Origin: Trichothermofontia sp037445115
Lineage (GTDB): Bacteria; Cyanobacteriota; Cyanobacteriia; B231
Assembly (NCBI GenBank): GCA_037445115.1
Contig: JBBILC010000001.1
Location: 37,038-101,037, forward strand
Reading direction: 5' to 3'
DNA: 64,000 nt
The number at the start of each line of letters is the position of its first letter. Positions within the stretch are counted from its first letter, which is position 1. This document shows, in pieces, positions 42,885 to 51,749 of this stretch. The notes under the pieces are model-generated. The model had not been told where the DNA came from and did not search any database. It saw only the letters and a list, made by a program, of their open reading frames with translations. The translations under genes were made by a program, and so were the position numbers.

Positions 42885-44921
42885 ATGGCGGAAGGAACGG
42901 AAATACAACAGTTCCGGATTACCTTGCTGGGGCCTGGTCAAACAATCATGGTGAGTACCCTGCCCGATCGCCCCTGGGGCGAACCGCTAGATTTGCGGCA
43001 AACCGGAGAAATCATTCCCATTGCTCGCCAAACCTACCAGTGGCTACCAACCCGTGGCAGCCCCCTGTTCATGGTGCGTTGGACCAATTCCTTTTTTGTT
43101 CACGAGACCCCCATCCCCAACCTAGACGGTTGGCAGTTGCTGCTGGAGTCTCCGGCACGCCCCGATGCCCAAACACTCCAGCAGGTTCATATCAAAAACC
43201 TCACCCTGCTGTTAGTCATCTCCGGGCTGGGGCTATTGCTGGCAACCGGATTCAGTCGGCGGCTAGTCACCCCCTTGTTCCAACTGGCCCACGTGACAAC
43301 GAACTTGCCTAATCAAGTTCTGCAATCAGAGCGGGCAATTCAGTGGCCCGCCAGCCCCGTCGTGGAACTGACGTCGCTGGTCAACAACTTCCAGCAAATG
43401 GCCGCTACCTTAACAGAAAAATTCCAGGAGTTACAACGGGCCAAACAGGCTGCCGATGTGGCCAATCAAGCCAAAAGCGAGTTTCTGGCTAATATGAGCC
43501 ACGAATTACGGACGCCATTGAATGCCATCCTGGGATTTGCCCAACTGCTACGCAATGAGCCAGCATTGGTTAGCCATCGAGCTGAGTTGGAACTGATTGC
43601 TCATAGTGGCGAGCATTTGCTGGATTTGATCAACGATGTGCTGGATATGGCCAAAATTGAGGCGGGTCACCTCAGTCTGCATGAAACCGCTTTCAATCTG
43701 AATGAATTACTAACTACCCTGGAGGAAATGTTCCAACTGCGGGCAAATACAAAACAGTTACAACTTCTCTTCAGGTGCAACCCTGAGGTTCCTACCTATA
43801 TCCAAGCTGACGAACGGAAGCTACGCCAAGTCCTGATAAATCTACTCAGTAATGCGATTAAATTTACCCAGGTGGGCGGCGTTACCTTACGGGTACAGGT
43901 AACCGATCCGCTCCTAACGGCCCCCGCAATAACGACCAATGCCATGCCAACCGAGGCCGAGGGGGTTTCCCCCCGGAAGTACCTGCAATTTGAAGTTGAA
44001 GATACCGGTCCGGGCATTGCCCAGGAAGATCTCAACCTCCTGTTTAAAGCCTTTTCCCAAACCGAGCTGGGGCGATCAATGCATGAAGGCACGGGCTTGG
44101 GGCTACGGATCAGCGATCAGTTTGTGCGGTTAATGGGGGGGAGGATTACCGTCAGCAGTACGGTGGGTGAAGGCTCAATGTTCCGCTTTACGATCCCCGT
44201 CCAGGTCATCAGTACGGCAGTGCTCACGAGCAGTCCCAAGCGTCCGATAGCGATTGGTCTTGTCCCTGGTCAGCCAGAGTATCGTATTCTAGTAGTAGAC
44301 GATCGGGCCAGTAATCGATTGCTTCTGAGCAAGTTACTGAATAAGCTAGGTTTTGAGGTCCGTGAGGCCACGAATGGGGCAGACGCGATCGCTGTCTGGG
44401 AGGAATGGCAACCCCATTTGATTTGGATGGATATGCGGATGCCAGTTTTAGATGGCTACCAAGCTACGCGTCGCATTAAGGAACAACTGCGAGGGCAAGC
44501 AACGGCCATCATTGCCCTGACGGCCAGTGTGTTTGACGAGGAGAAGTCGGTTGTCCTATCTGCTGGTTGCGATGATTTTGTCCGCAAGCCATTTCGCCAG
44601 GAGGTGATCATCGAGAAAATTGAGCAGCACCTAGGAGCTAAGTTTATCTACGCTGAGTCAGCAACCGCAGAGACAGGGACCAGCAGTCTGATCATCGACT
44701 TGCCGATCGATAGCTTGGATACGATGCCATCCGATTGGATTGCCGCAGTATATGAAGCCGCCAGCCAGGCTGACCACAAAACCCTATTACGCCTTATCCA
44801 GGATATTCCGGATGAAAAAGCCCATGTCTACCAAGCCCTACAGAATTGGATTGCCAATTTCCGCTTTGACAAGCTTGTGACCCTGATTCAAGAGAGCAAT
44901 GGCCGTGCCGATCGTTCCTAA
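42885..44921 (+). CDS. Hybrid sensor kinase, C-terminal HisKA-HATPase-REC part (frameshifted)
   Basis: This frame continues the sensor of the preceding ORF. After the rest of the periplasmic domain it has one membrane helix (NLTLLLVISGLGLLLATGF) and a linker resembling HAMP. HisKA follows (LANMSHELRTPLNAILGF, with the phospho-His in SHELRTP), then HATPase (NLLSNAIKF, DTGPGIAQEDL, GTGLGLRISDQFV). A receiver domain comes next (ILVVDDRASN, phospho-Asp in LIWMDMRMPVLDGY, Lys in FVRKPF), with a helical C-terminal extension. If separate, it would begin at ATG 42885 with a truncated sensor. Its end overlaps the next kinase by 23 bases, so both are co-expressed. Confidence 0.88.
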   Translation: MAEGTEIQQFRITLLGPGQTIMVSTLPDRPWGEPLDLRQTGEIIPIARQTYQWLPTRGSPLFMVRWTNSFFVHETPIPNLDGWQLLLESPARPDAQTLQQVHIKNLTLLLVISGLGLLLATGFSRRLVTPLFQLAHVTTNLPNQVLQSERAIQWPASPVVELTSLVNNFQQMAATLTEKFQELQRAKQAADVANQAKSEFLANMSHELRTPLNAILGFAQLLRNEPALVSHRAELELIAHSGEHLLDLINDVLDMAKIEAGHLSLHETAFNLNELLTTLEEMFQLRANTKQLQLLFRCNPEVPTYIQADERKLRQVLINLLSNAIKFTQVGGVTLRVQVTDPLLTAPAITTNAMPTEAEGVSPRKYLQFEVEDTGPGIAQEDLNLLFKAFSQTELGRSMHEGTGLGLRISDQFVRLMGGRITVSSTVGEGSMFRFTIPVQVISTAVLTSSPKRPIAIGLVPGQPEYRILVVDDRASNRLLLSKLLNKLGFEVREATNGADAIAVWEEWQPHLIWMDMRMPVLDGYQATRRIKEQLRGQATAIIALTASVFDEEKSVVLSAGCDDFVRKPFRQEVIIEKIEQHLGAKFIYAESATAETGTSSLIIDLPIDSLDTMPSDWIAAVYEAASQADHKTLLRLIQDIPDEKAHVYQALQNWIANFRFDKLVTLIQESNGRADRS

Positions 44922-46860
44922 AGCCACCATTCTTGTCGTTGATGACACGCCTGAGAATTTGCACCTCTTATCCCAAGAGCTAACTGCACATGGTTACGAA
45001 GTACGGGGAGTGGTCAATGGCGAAATGGCTCTGATGGTGACCCAATCGGCCAAGATTGATCTGATCTTGCTAGATATTAAAATGCCGGGTATCAGCGGTT
45101 ATGAGGTGTGTCAAATCCTCAAAAGTCAGGACAAGACGAAGGATATTCCGGTGATCTTTTTAAGTGCCTTAGATGAGGCGATCGACAAGGTAAAAGCCTT
45201 TGCGGTTGGGGGTATTGATTACATCACTAAGCCCTTTCAAGTACCGGAAGTCCTGGTACGGGTTGAAACCCAATTGGCTCTCCAAGCAGCACGGAGTGAA
45301 ATTTTAGAACTGAATGCAGATCTGGAGCAACGGGTCTATGATCGTACCCTACAACTCGAAAAAACCAACCAAAATTTACTGAAGGAAATTGCTGAGCGAG
45401 AGCGAGCAGAAGCCGACCTACGACGGAGTGAACAACGCTATGCCTCACTGGCCGCCGTGGCCCCCGTCGGTATCCTGCAAACCGATGCCAATGGCCATTA
45501 TGTCTATGTCAATGATCTGTGGTGTCAAATTACGGGGCTTTCCTTAGAAAATGCGAAGGGATTTGCCTGGACCCAGGCCCTCCATCCCAACGATCGGGAG
45601 CGGGTGATTGCCGCCTGGTATGATGCGGCCCAGCGCAACCAATTGTTTCGCATGGAATATCGTTTTCAGCGAGCCGACGGGGTGGTGACCTGGGTGCTGG
45701 GACAGGCCACCGCCGAGAAGGATAGCAAAGGGCGCGTAACGGGCTTTGTGGGGACGATTACCGATATTACCGAACGGAAACAGGCTGAAGAAGCCTTGCA
45801 GTACTCGCAACAGACGATTAGTAATATTTTAGCCAGTATCAACGATGGCTTTTTTAGTTTAGATAACGATTGGTGTTTTTCCTACTTAAATGAAACAGCA
45901 ACCCAACTATTTAAGTGCGATCGTGAAAATCTACTGCACCAGAATATTTGGCAAGCCCTACCCGATATTGCCAACCTGGAATTTTGCCGCCAATGTCAAC
46001 GCGCCGTAGCCAAAAAACAGGATCTTACCTTTGAAGATTTTTTTCCGTTTCTGAATGCCTGGTTTGAAGTTCATGCCTATCCCTACTCGGGTGGCATATC
46101 GATCTATTTTCGTGATATTACTGCCCGCAAGCAAACGGAAGCGCATTTGGTAGAACTGGAAAAATTGAACGAGTTTAAGGATGAGTTCTTGAGTAACGTA
46201 TCCCATGAGTTGCGATCGCCGATTACCAATATTCGGATGGCAGCCAAAATGCTAGAAATTGCCGTGAATAGCGATCGGGATAAAGATTCCCTGCAACATT
46301 ATCTAAAAATTCTCCAATCTGAGGCGAAACGCGAAGCTGATCTGGTTGATGATCTACTGGAATTATCGCGTCTAGACGCAGAACGGTATGACCTAGAACT
46401 AGCTCCTATTTACCTGCCCCCGCTGTTGACGGAAATTTTAGATGCTTTTGCCGATCGCATGGCAGAGAAATCCCAACATTTAGTGATTGAAGTTCCATCT
46501 GAATTGCCCGAATTAGTCACCAGTCAAACTTTTCTAGAGCGGATTATCGCTGAGTTGGTCAATAATGCGTGTAAATATTCGCCGATGGACGCGACAATCA
46601 AGGTTTATGCGGAAGCCTCGGACGAACACCTCCACCTCACCGTGTGCAATACGGGGGTCGAGATTCCTCCTTCTGAATACGATCGCATTTTTGAGAAATT
46701 TTACCGCATTCCCAACAGCGATCCCTTCAAACATGGCGGAACCGGGCTGGGGTTAGCCATCCTGAAACGGATTGTCAACACCTTGGGGGCCAGCTTAAGT
46801 CTGATCAGTGCCAATAATCAAACCGAATTTACGGTCCATTTTCCCTTAGTTGCGCCCTGA
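44899..46860 (+). CDS. Hybrid sensor kinase REC-PAS-PAS-HisKA-HATPase
   Basis: This soluble 653-residue kinase begins with a receiver domain (TILVVDDTPENLHLLSQEL, phospho-Asp in LILLDIKMPGISGYEV, Lys in YITKPFQ). A coiled-coil linker leads to two PAS domains (YASLAAVAPVGILQTDANG and NILASINDGFFSLDND); a PAC motif closes the first (TWVLGQATAEKDSKG). HisKA has the phospho-His in SNVSHELRSPITNIRM, and HATPase has ELVNNACKYSP and GGTGLGLAILKRIV. It starts at ATG 44899 within the end of the membrane kinase gene, suggesting that kinase phosphorylates this receiver domain. The N-terminal REC could be its input. Confidence 0.92.
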   Translation: MAVPIVPKATILVVDDTPENLHLLSQELTAHGYEVRGVVNGEMALMVTQSAKIDLILLDIKMPGISGYEVCQILKSQDKTKDIPVIFLSALDEAIDKVKAFAVGGIDYITKPFQVPEVLVRVETQLALQAARSEILELNADLEQRVYDRTLQLEKTNQNLLKEIAERERAEADLRRSEQRYASLAAVAPVGILQTDANGHYVYVNDLWCQITGLSLENAKGFAWTQALHPNDRERVIAAWYDAAQRNQLFRMEYRFQRADGVVTWVLGQATAEKDSKGRVTGFVGTITDITERKQAEEALQYSQQTISNILASINDGFFSLDNDWCFSYLNETATQLFKCDRENLLHQNIWQALPDIANLEFCRQCQRAVAKKQDLTFEDFFPFLNAWFEVHAYPYSGGISIYFRDITARKQTEAHLVELEKLNEFKDEFLSNVSHELRSPITNIRMAAKMLEIAVNSDRDKDSLQHYLKILQSEAKREADLVDDLLELSRLDAERYDLELAPIYLPPLLTEILDAFADRMAEKSQHLVIEVPSELPELVTSQTFLERIIAELVNNACKYSPMDATIKVYAEASDEHLHLTVCNTGVEIPPSEYDRIFEKFYRIPNSDPFKHGGTGLGLAILKRIVNTLGASLSLISANNQTEFTVHFPLVAP

Positions 46861-46988
46861 GCGCCAGCCGCCACGCCTTATGGCCCTACCCCCCAGTGAA
46901 CCCAGGCTTGATTGCTTAACGTCCCTGAATCCAGCATCATGGGAAACGAGCCGCTTTTGACCTTTGCAGAACCTATTATCGTATTACC

Positions 46989-47549
46989 GTGCAGTGCCCT
47001 AAAGATCGCAAAACGCCCCTGGTGGCCAATACCTTAGCCGAGAAGCTACCGGTTCAGTCCTGTCCAGACTGTAAGGGGACATGGATTCGCTCTACCGACT
47101 ATGAGGCTTGGCAGGCGACCCAGCCGCAACTGGTCTCACTACCCCAGGAGCTACCAGCGGTCCTTGATGTAGACTTTGTGCAATCGCCTTTTGACACGAA
47201 GGCCGCCCTTTGCCCCGAATGCCAACACTACCTGGCCCGCGCCAAGGTCGGACTATCAACCCCCTTTTATGTCGAGCGCTGTCCCAACTGTGCCGGGATT
47301 TGGTGCGATCGCGGCGAGTGGGAAGTGTTGGAGAAATTAGGACTCCACACTACGATCGAACGGCTATTTTCCAGTGAATGGCAGGCACGGGTACGGGAGA
47401 AAGCCCAAGCCGATCAGGAGCGACAGGCCACGATCGCCAAACTTGGTCCAGCACTGGCGGCGCAGGTGTTTGAGCTAGCTGAGGCCCTAAAGCAGCATCC
47501 CAATGGGGATTTTGGCGTGGCCTACCTCATGCGGCGGTTTGAGCAGTAA
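46989..47549 (+). CDS. Zinc-ribbon (TFIIB-type) domain protein
   Basis: The 186-residue protein holds two short zinc-binding motifs: QSCPDCKGTWI near residue 25 and ALCPECQHYLA near residue 75. A third, RCPNCAGIWCDRGEWE near residue 95, is a classical zf-TFIIB signature. The C-terminal half is helical and charged (ARVREKAQADQERQATI). Function is not known; such proteins occur widely in cyanobacteria. The start is GTG 46989. It stands between the kinase pair and por without clear co-transcription. Confidence 0.8.
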   Translation: MQCPKDRKTPLVANTLAEKLPVQSCPDCKGTWIRSTDYEAWQATQPQLVSLPQELPAVLDVDFVQSPFDTKAALCPECQHYLARAKVGLSTPFYVERCPNCAGIWCDRGEWEVLEKLGLHTTIERLFSSEWQARVREKAQADQERQATIAKLGPALAAQVFELAEALKQHPNGDFGVAYLMRRFEQ

Positions 47550-47645
47550 GTCAGGGCCAGGGGGAAATTAGGGAAAGCGGTGCGATCCGTTCAGGGGTAT
47601 GCGATCCTGGAAAGCGTAGCCGTTTGTGAAACGAATTAGAAGAGC

Positions 47646-48593
47646 ATGGGAGAAAACACTGTCATCATTACCGGGGCCTCGTCTGGCGTTGGTTTATACG
47701 GGGCCAAAGCACTGGCGAAACGCGGTTGGCACGTGATCATGGCCTGCCGCAACCTGGAGAAAGCCGAGAAAGCTGCCCAGGAGATGGGGATGCCCGCCAG
47801 TAGCTACACCATTTTGCCGATCGACACTGCTGATCTCAACAGTGTGCGCACCTTTGTCCAAGCATTTCGGGCCACGGGACGGCGGCTGGATGCTTTGGTC
47901 TGCAACGCCGCCATTTATATGCCGCTGCTCAAGGAACCCCTGCGGAGTCCAGAAGGCTATGAGCTAACGGTCGCCACCAATCACCTGGGGCATTTCCTCC
48001 TGTGTAATTTAATGCTGGAGGATCTGAAACAATCGCCCATTAAGCGCATGGTTCTGCTGGGGACGGTGACCCACAACCCGGATGAAGTGGGGGGGAAGGT
48101 GTATCCTCGCCCCAATCTGGGTAATCTGGAAGGGTTTACCGCTGGGTTTAAGCCGCCAGTTGCGATGATTGATGGCAAAAAGTTTGAGCCAGTCCGAGCC
48201 TACAAAGAAAGCAAGGTTTGTAATGTGCTCACGATGCGGGAATTGCATCGCCGTTACCACGAATCCACGGGCATTGTCTTCAGTTCCTTCTATCCCGGTT
48301 GTGTGGCCGAAACGCCGCTATTCCGGAACCACTATCCCCTGTTCCAGAAACTCTTCCCCCTATTCCAGAAGTACATCACCAAGGGCTATGTGTCCCAAGA
48401 GCTAGCCGGGGAGCGGTTGGCGATGGTGGTGGCCGATCCGGAATTTGGCCAGTCAGGTTCCTACTGGAGTTGGGGCAATCGTCAGAAGGAAGGACGTAAG
48501 GCGTTCCAACAGCGGGTCTCGCCCCAAGCGCGGGATGACGAGATGGCCCAACGGGTGTGGGATCTCAGCGCTAAGTTGGTCTACCTGACCTAG
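47646..48593 (+). CDS. por: Light-dependent protochlorophyllide oxidoreductase (LPOR)
   Basis: LPOR reduces protochlorophyllide to chlorophyllide with NADPH and light. The 315-residue protein is a short-chain dehydrogenase with TGASSGVGLYGAKALAKRG at the NADPH site. Catalytic Tyr and Lys lie in AYKESKVCN. LPOR-specific segments are GTVTHNPDEVGGK, the loop CNAAIYMPL, and PGCVAETPLFRNHYPLFQKL. Active-site cysteines at the expected spots remain. ATG 47646 follows AGAAGAG. It is alone on its strand. With hemF it covers two oxygen-era steps of tetrapyrrole synthesis in this window. Confidence 0.96.
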   Translation: MGENTVIITGASSGVGLYGAKALAKRGWHVIMACRNLEKAEKAAQEMGMPASSYTILPIDTADLNSVRTFVQAFRATGRRLDALVCNAAIYMPLLKEPLRSPEGYELTVATNHLGHFLLCNLMLEDLKQSPIKRMVLLGTVTHNPDEVGGKVYPRPNLGNLEGFTAGFKPPVAMIDGKKFEPVRAYKESKVCNVLTMRELHRRYHESTGIVFSSFYPGCVAETPLFRNHYPLFQKLFPLFQKYITKGYVSQELAGERLAMVVADPEFGQSGSYWSWGNRQKEGRKAFQQRVSPQARDDEMAQRVWDLSAKLVYLT

Positions 48594-48640
48594 TGCTCTG
48601 TCAGACGTAAATTGTAGGGTTGCAGATAGACTCCAAGGCC

Positions 48641-48696
48641 CTTCGACAGGCTCAGGGTGAACGGGACTTATCCATTCGCGCTGAAGCTTTGTCGAG
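48641..48696. repeat. Imperfect inverted-repeat element with CTTCGACAGGCTCAGG
   Basis: The left arm (48641-48664, CTTCGACAGGCTCAGGGTGA...) pairs with the right arm (48672-48696, which reads CTCGACAAAGCTTCAGCGCG on the other strand). The left arm matches a very widespread bacterial short repeat. It may act as a terminator for por. Confidence 0.7.
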
Positions 48697-48749
48697 AGCC
48701 TCTCATTTTAAGCCTGACGCTGTACTAGTACAGTCAACATAAAGCTTCC

Positions 48750-48807
48750 CAACGTTTGTAGTAACGACTTTAGTCGTTGTCGGCTAAAGTCAGCACGACA
48801 AACGTTG
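48750..48807. repeat. Palindromic MITE-like element
   Basis: CAACGTTTGT (48750-48759) and ACAAACGTTG (48798-48807) are perfect inverted repeats. The interior GTAACGACTTTAGTCGTT is a second palindrome, related to the inner hairpin of the element at 30121-30262 and to a fragment near 9353-9376. Confidence 0.75.
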
Positions 48808-49186
48808 CATCCTGTCGTTGCGGGCTGCACTAGGGTACATTGGGAACCTCAAGACATCCTGAGCAGTGGGGATGGGGAAACTAATCGGCTGGGTATCCGT
48901 CCCTCTGTAGGGAATTTGGATCGGGATACCTGCGAGGTATCCCCACCCTCATTGGCTTGAGGGCAGCGATAAAATAGGGATAGAGCCAGTGTAGCCAAGT
49001 GATCGCTGTTCGCCGCAATGACGGCTTTGACCAACGGATGAGTCATCCCTAATTTGTCAGGAAGCCATTCCCGTAAGCCTGTAGATCTGAGTAGTCCGAT
49101 CGTTGTAGTCCGATCGTTCTTGGCTCAACCCCAGCCCTGCCCAGATCGGGTATCCAGCCAACAACCAGTTCCCAGGAGGCGTATAT

Positions 49187-49822
49187 ATGCAAGACCAACC
49201 GATTCCCAAAACTCGCCGTATGCCCCCTCCCGGCATCCTGGTTAGCTTATCAACTCTCCTGCTGTTGACGACGGGGGTAACCGCTTGGTGGACTTGGCGA
49301 TCGTTTAATCCCTCCCAGACGCCACCGATCCCTATCCCTGAAGAAGAAGTCTCGTCTGTAACGCCGCCCAAGGTCACGGCCCCTGCCGAGCAGACCCTAG
49401 AGGTTTACTGGCTACGGGATACGGGAACCCATTTAGAAGTCGTTCCCAACCCAGTCGGAATTGCCAAATCCCTGAAGGGAGAGGCCGCCCTAGCGGCGGC
49501 GTTTAATCAACTGCTGGCTGGTCCTCAGGAGCAAACGGCAGGCATGGTCAGTACGATTCCGGCGGGTACCCAACTCCTCGACCTGAAGGTGGCACCGGAT
49601 GGCGTTCATGTTGATTTGTCACCGGAGTTCACCACGGGGGGTGGCAGTAGCTCCATGTCCGGGCGATTGGCCCAGGTGCTCTATACCGCTACGACCCTTG
49701 ATCCAAATGCCAATGTCTGGCTGACGATCGCGGGTAAACCGCTGGAAGTCTTAGGTGGGGAAGGCATTATGGTCGATCAACCCATGACCCGTGTCGCCTT
49801 TGAAGAAAACTACGATCTTTGA
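49187..49822 (+). CDS. GerMN domain protein, membrane-anchored
   Basis: The 211-residue protein has an N-terminal membrane helix (GILVSLSTLLLLTTGVTAWW) after a short basic lead, a Pro-rich spacer and a C-terminal GerMN domain. Visible marks are LEVYWLRDTGTHLEVVPNP, AAFNQLLAGPQEQ, IPAGTQLLDLKVAPDGVHVD and LSPEF. GerMN domains occur in spore germination and lipoprotein LpqB proteins and probably bind cell envelope components. A cyanobacterial role is not known. ATG 49187 follows GGAGG with a spacing of about 8. The helix lacks a lipobox Cys. Confidence 0.88.
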   Translation: MQDQPIPKTRRMPPPGILVSLSTLLLLTTGVTAWWTWRSFNPSQTPPIPIPEEEVSSVTPPKVTAPAEQTLEVYWLRDTGTHLEVVPNPVGIAKSLKGEAALAAAFNQLLAGPQEQTAGMVSTIPAGTQLLDLKVAPDGVHVDLSPEFTTGGGSSSMSGRLAQVLYTATTLDPNANVWLTIAGKPLEVLGGEGIMVDQPMTRVAFEENYDL

Positions 49823-50005
49823 CCTTGCAGCCCACGGCTCTGGCCGTAGTACTAACGGCTAATGCAGGGGGATAATTAGGCAAAATCCCCCACAAAGGTT
49901 AGGGAAATTCGGCATCATAGGCATAGGCGATTGTAGGGGCATGGCACCGTCGGTCACGCGATCGCCGAATTGCGTTCTTCATGATCTAAGGAACCCTTAA
50001 TACTT

Positions 50006-50752
50006 ATGCAGTCACCCAGCCAGGACCCGATCGCGCCCCCGTCCACCGCTGCCCATACGTGGCTACTCCTGCGCAATTTCCTGCTGCTGGCAGCGGGGGG
50101 AGCTTTCTTGACGACGGCCCTAATGCTAGTTGGGGTGTGGCAGACGGGGGCCAATGTGATCAATACGGTGGGGCAGTGGTTAACCTTATCGGAACCGGAG
50201 CCAACGCTCGATCGCCGCGCTCTGATCGTGCATCAGGTTCGGGGTGCCAGCGAGTTAACGACGGCGGTCTTTGCAATGGAGACAGTGGTGCCAGCCCAAC
50301 AGGAGCGGAAATTGGGCGAGTTGACTATTGGTACGACCACCTTGCTCTACCTTGCCCACGGTGAGGTTCGGGCGGGAGTAGATTTGAGCCAACTAACCCC
50401 TGCCCATGTGGAGGTGAACGATCGCCAGGTGGTAATTACATTGCCCCCACCGCAAGTGTTGGATCGCAAAATTGATGTGACCAAATCGTCGGTATATGAA
50501 TACGATCGCGGCTTTCTGGGCCTAGGCCCCGATACCGGACCCGCACTGCAACAACTGGCCCAACGCACCACCCTCGATCGTATCCTGTCCACCGCCTGCA
50601 ATCAGGGAATTTTGCAGGACGCCAATGAACGGGCAGAAGTGGCCGTCACCCAACTGCTTACCTTGTCTGGTTACGATACCGTGCAGGTGAAAACCCAAGC
50701 CCCCGCTGCCGACGCTTGCCAACCCGATGGGGTAACAGCAGCTATGCTCTAA
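50006..50752 (+). CDS. DUF4230 family protein with N-terminal membrane anchor
   Basis: This 248-residue protein has one membrane helix (FLLLAAGGAFLTTALMLVGVW) and a globular domain of the DUF4230 type. Segments include LIVHQVRGASELTTAVFAME, YLAHGEVRAGVDLSQL, VVITLPPPQVLDRKIDV and SSVYEYDRGFLGLGPD. Function is unknown. The start ATG 50006 is adequate. It converges on atpG with only two bases between the stops, so it may run into the antisense of the ATPase operon. Confidence 0.85.
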   Translation: MQSPSQDPIAPPSTAAHTWLLLRNFLLLAAGGAFLTTALMLVGVWQTGANVINTVGQWLTLSEPEPTLDRRALIVHQVRGASELTTAVFAMETVVPAQQERKLGELTIGTTTLLYLAHGEVRAGVDLSQLTPAHVEVNDRQVVITLPPPQVLDRKIDVTKSSVYEYDRGFLGLGPDTGPALQQLAQRTTLDRILSTACNQGILQDANERAEVAVTQLLTLSGYDTVQVKTQAPAADACQPDGVTAAML

Positions 50753-50754
50753 AA

Positions 50755-51714
50755 TCATAAACACTTTCTCAGGGCCTCAAAGCCAGACACAATATCGAGG
50801 AGTTCTCCGGTAATCACATTTTGGCGTTGCTGGCGATACTCCGCATTGAGAACTGTTAGACGTTCTTCAATATTTTTTTCAGCCGCTTGCATTGCTACCA
50901 GTCGGGCAGCATTTTCACTTGCCAAGGATTCAATGGTGGCTCGATACAGTGAAATAAACCAGTACTGACGAATCAACCTGGAAAATAATGGCTCCCAATC
51001 CATACCCAAGCTGGGTTTCGCAGTAGAGTCCCAGGGGCGTTGTTCGAGTTGATGCAGCCAGGAGCGATCGAGCGGTAAAAGTTGTAGGCTGAAGGGTTGA
51101 TAAGCAGTTGTCGATAGGGGTTGGTTGTAGAACAAGCGGATAGGTTCCCCGTAGGGATGGAGGCTTTCTGTCATCTCACCGGATGTACCCGTGACTGGCT
51201 GGGAATGCTGGGGAAAGCGCCACTGCTCAATGGTCAACAATAGCTTTTGGATTAACTGAAGACTACCCGCGAGGGAACTGGGGAGAGAAAATGTTGCTTG
51301 GAGTGGCTGGTGTGCCGCTTCCAGGTGAGGGATAAGCCGTGCCCCCACCGCTGCCACCAGACGGCGATCGGGCGGAATTTGGGCGTGATGGAGTTGCCTT
51401 AGGGCATAAGCAACAATTTGCTCATTAAACTGTCCGCATAAGCCATGATCGGAGCCAAGTATAATCACCCCAACCCATCGATAGGTTGGGGGTGTCGTGG
51501 TGAGGGGGAGACCCCTCTGAATTTCAGAAAAATGGCGGTGATGGAGTAGTGCTTGCAGTCCCAGTTCAATCGTGTGGTTGTAGTCAGTGAGGGATAGTCT
51601 TGCTTTTTCATACTGACGAATGCGCACCATTGCCAGGGCTTTCATCGTTCTGACGACGGCGCGTAAATCTTCAACACTGTGGATTTGGGTTTGGAGGGTT
51701 TCAAGGGTTTGCAT
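50755..51714 (-). CDS. atpG: N-ATPase gamma subunit
   Basis: The 319-residue protein is the central-stalk gamma subunit of the N-type rotary ATPase. It begins with the long N-terminal helix TLETLQTQIHSVEDLRAVVRTMKALAMVRI and ends with the C-terminal helix region (ASENAARLVAMQAAEKNIEE, then LTVLNAEYRQQRQNVITGEL). The middle has VGVIILGSDHGLCGQFNEQI, where GLCGQFN is the gamma signature. The sequence differs from the photosynthetic gamma in lacking its regulatory cysteine insertion. It is the last gene in the operon, 35 bases after atpA. Confidence 0.9.
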   Translation of the reverse strand: MQTLETLQTQIHSVEDLRAVVRTMKALAMVRIRQYEKARLSLTDYNHTIELGLQALLHHRHFSEIQRGLPLTTTPPTYRWVGVIILGSDHGLCGQFNEQIVAYALRQLHHAQIPPDRRLVAAVGARLIPHLEAAHQPLQATFSLPSSLAGSLQLIQKLLLTIEQWRFPQHSQPVTGTSGEMTESLHPYGEPIRLFYNQPLSTTAYQPFSLQLLPLDRSWLHQLEQRPWDSTAKPSLGMDWEPLFSRLIRQYWFISLYRATIESLASENAARLVAMQAAEKNIEERLTVLNAEYRQQRQNVITGELLDIVSGFEALRKCL

Positions 51715-51749
51715 GGGGGATGCAATGGCGTTTAGGACGGCGTATTGGT

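Larger units (their letters stand above)
48594..49186. other. Repeat-rich intergenic region downstream of por
   Basis: About 590 bases with no supported gene. It contains an inverted-repeat element (48641-48696), a second palindromic element (48750-48807) and a perfect hairpin, GGGATACCT / AGGTATCCC around GCG (48923-48943). The promoter of the GerMN gene is expected near 49150. Confidence 0.7.
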
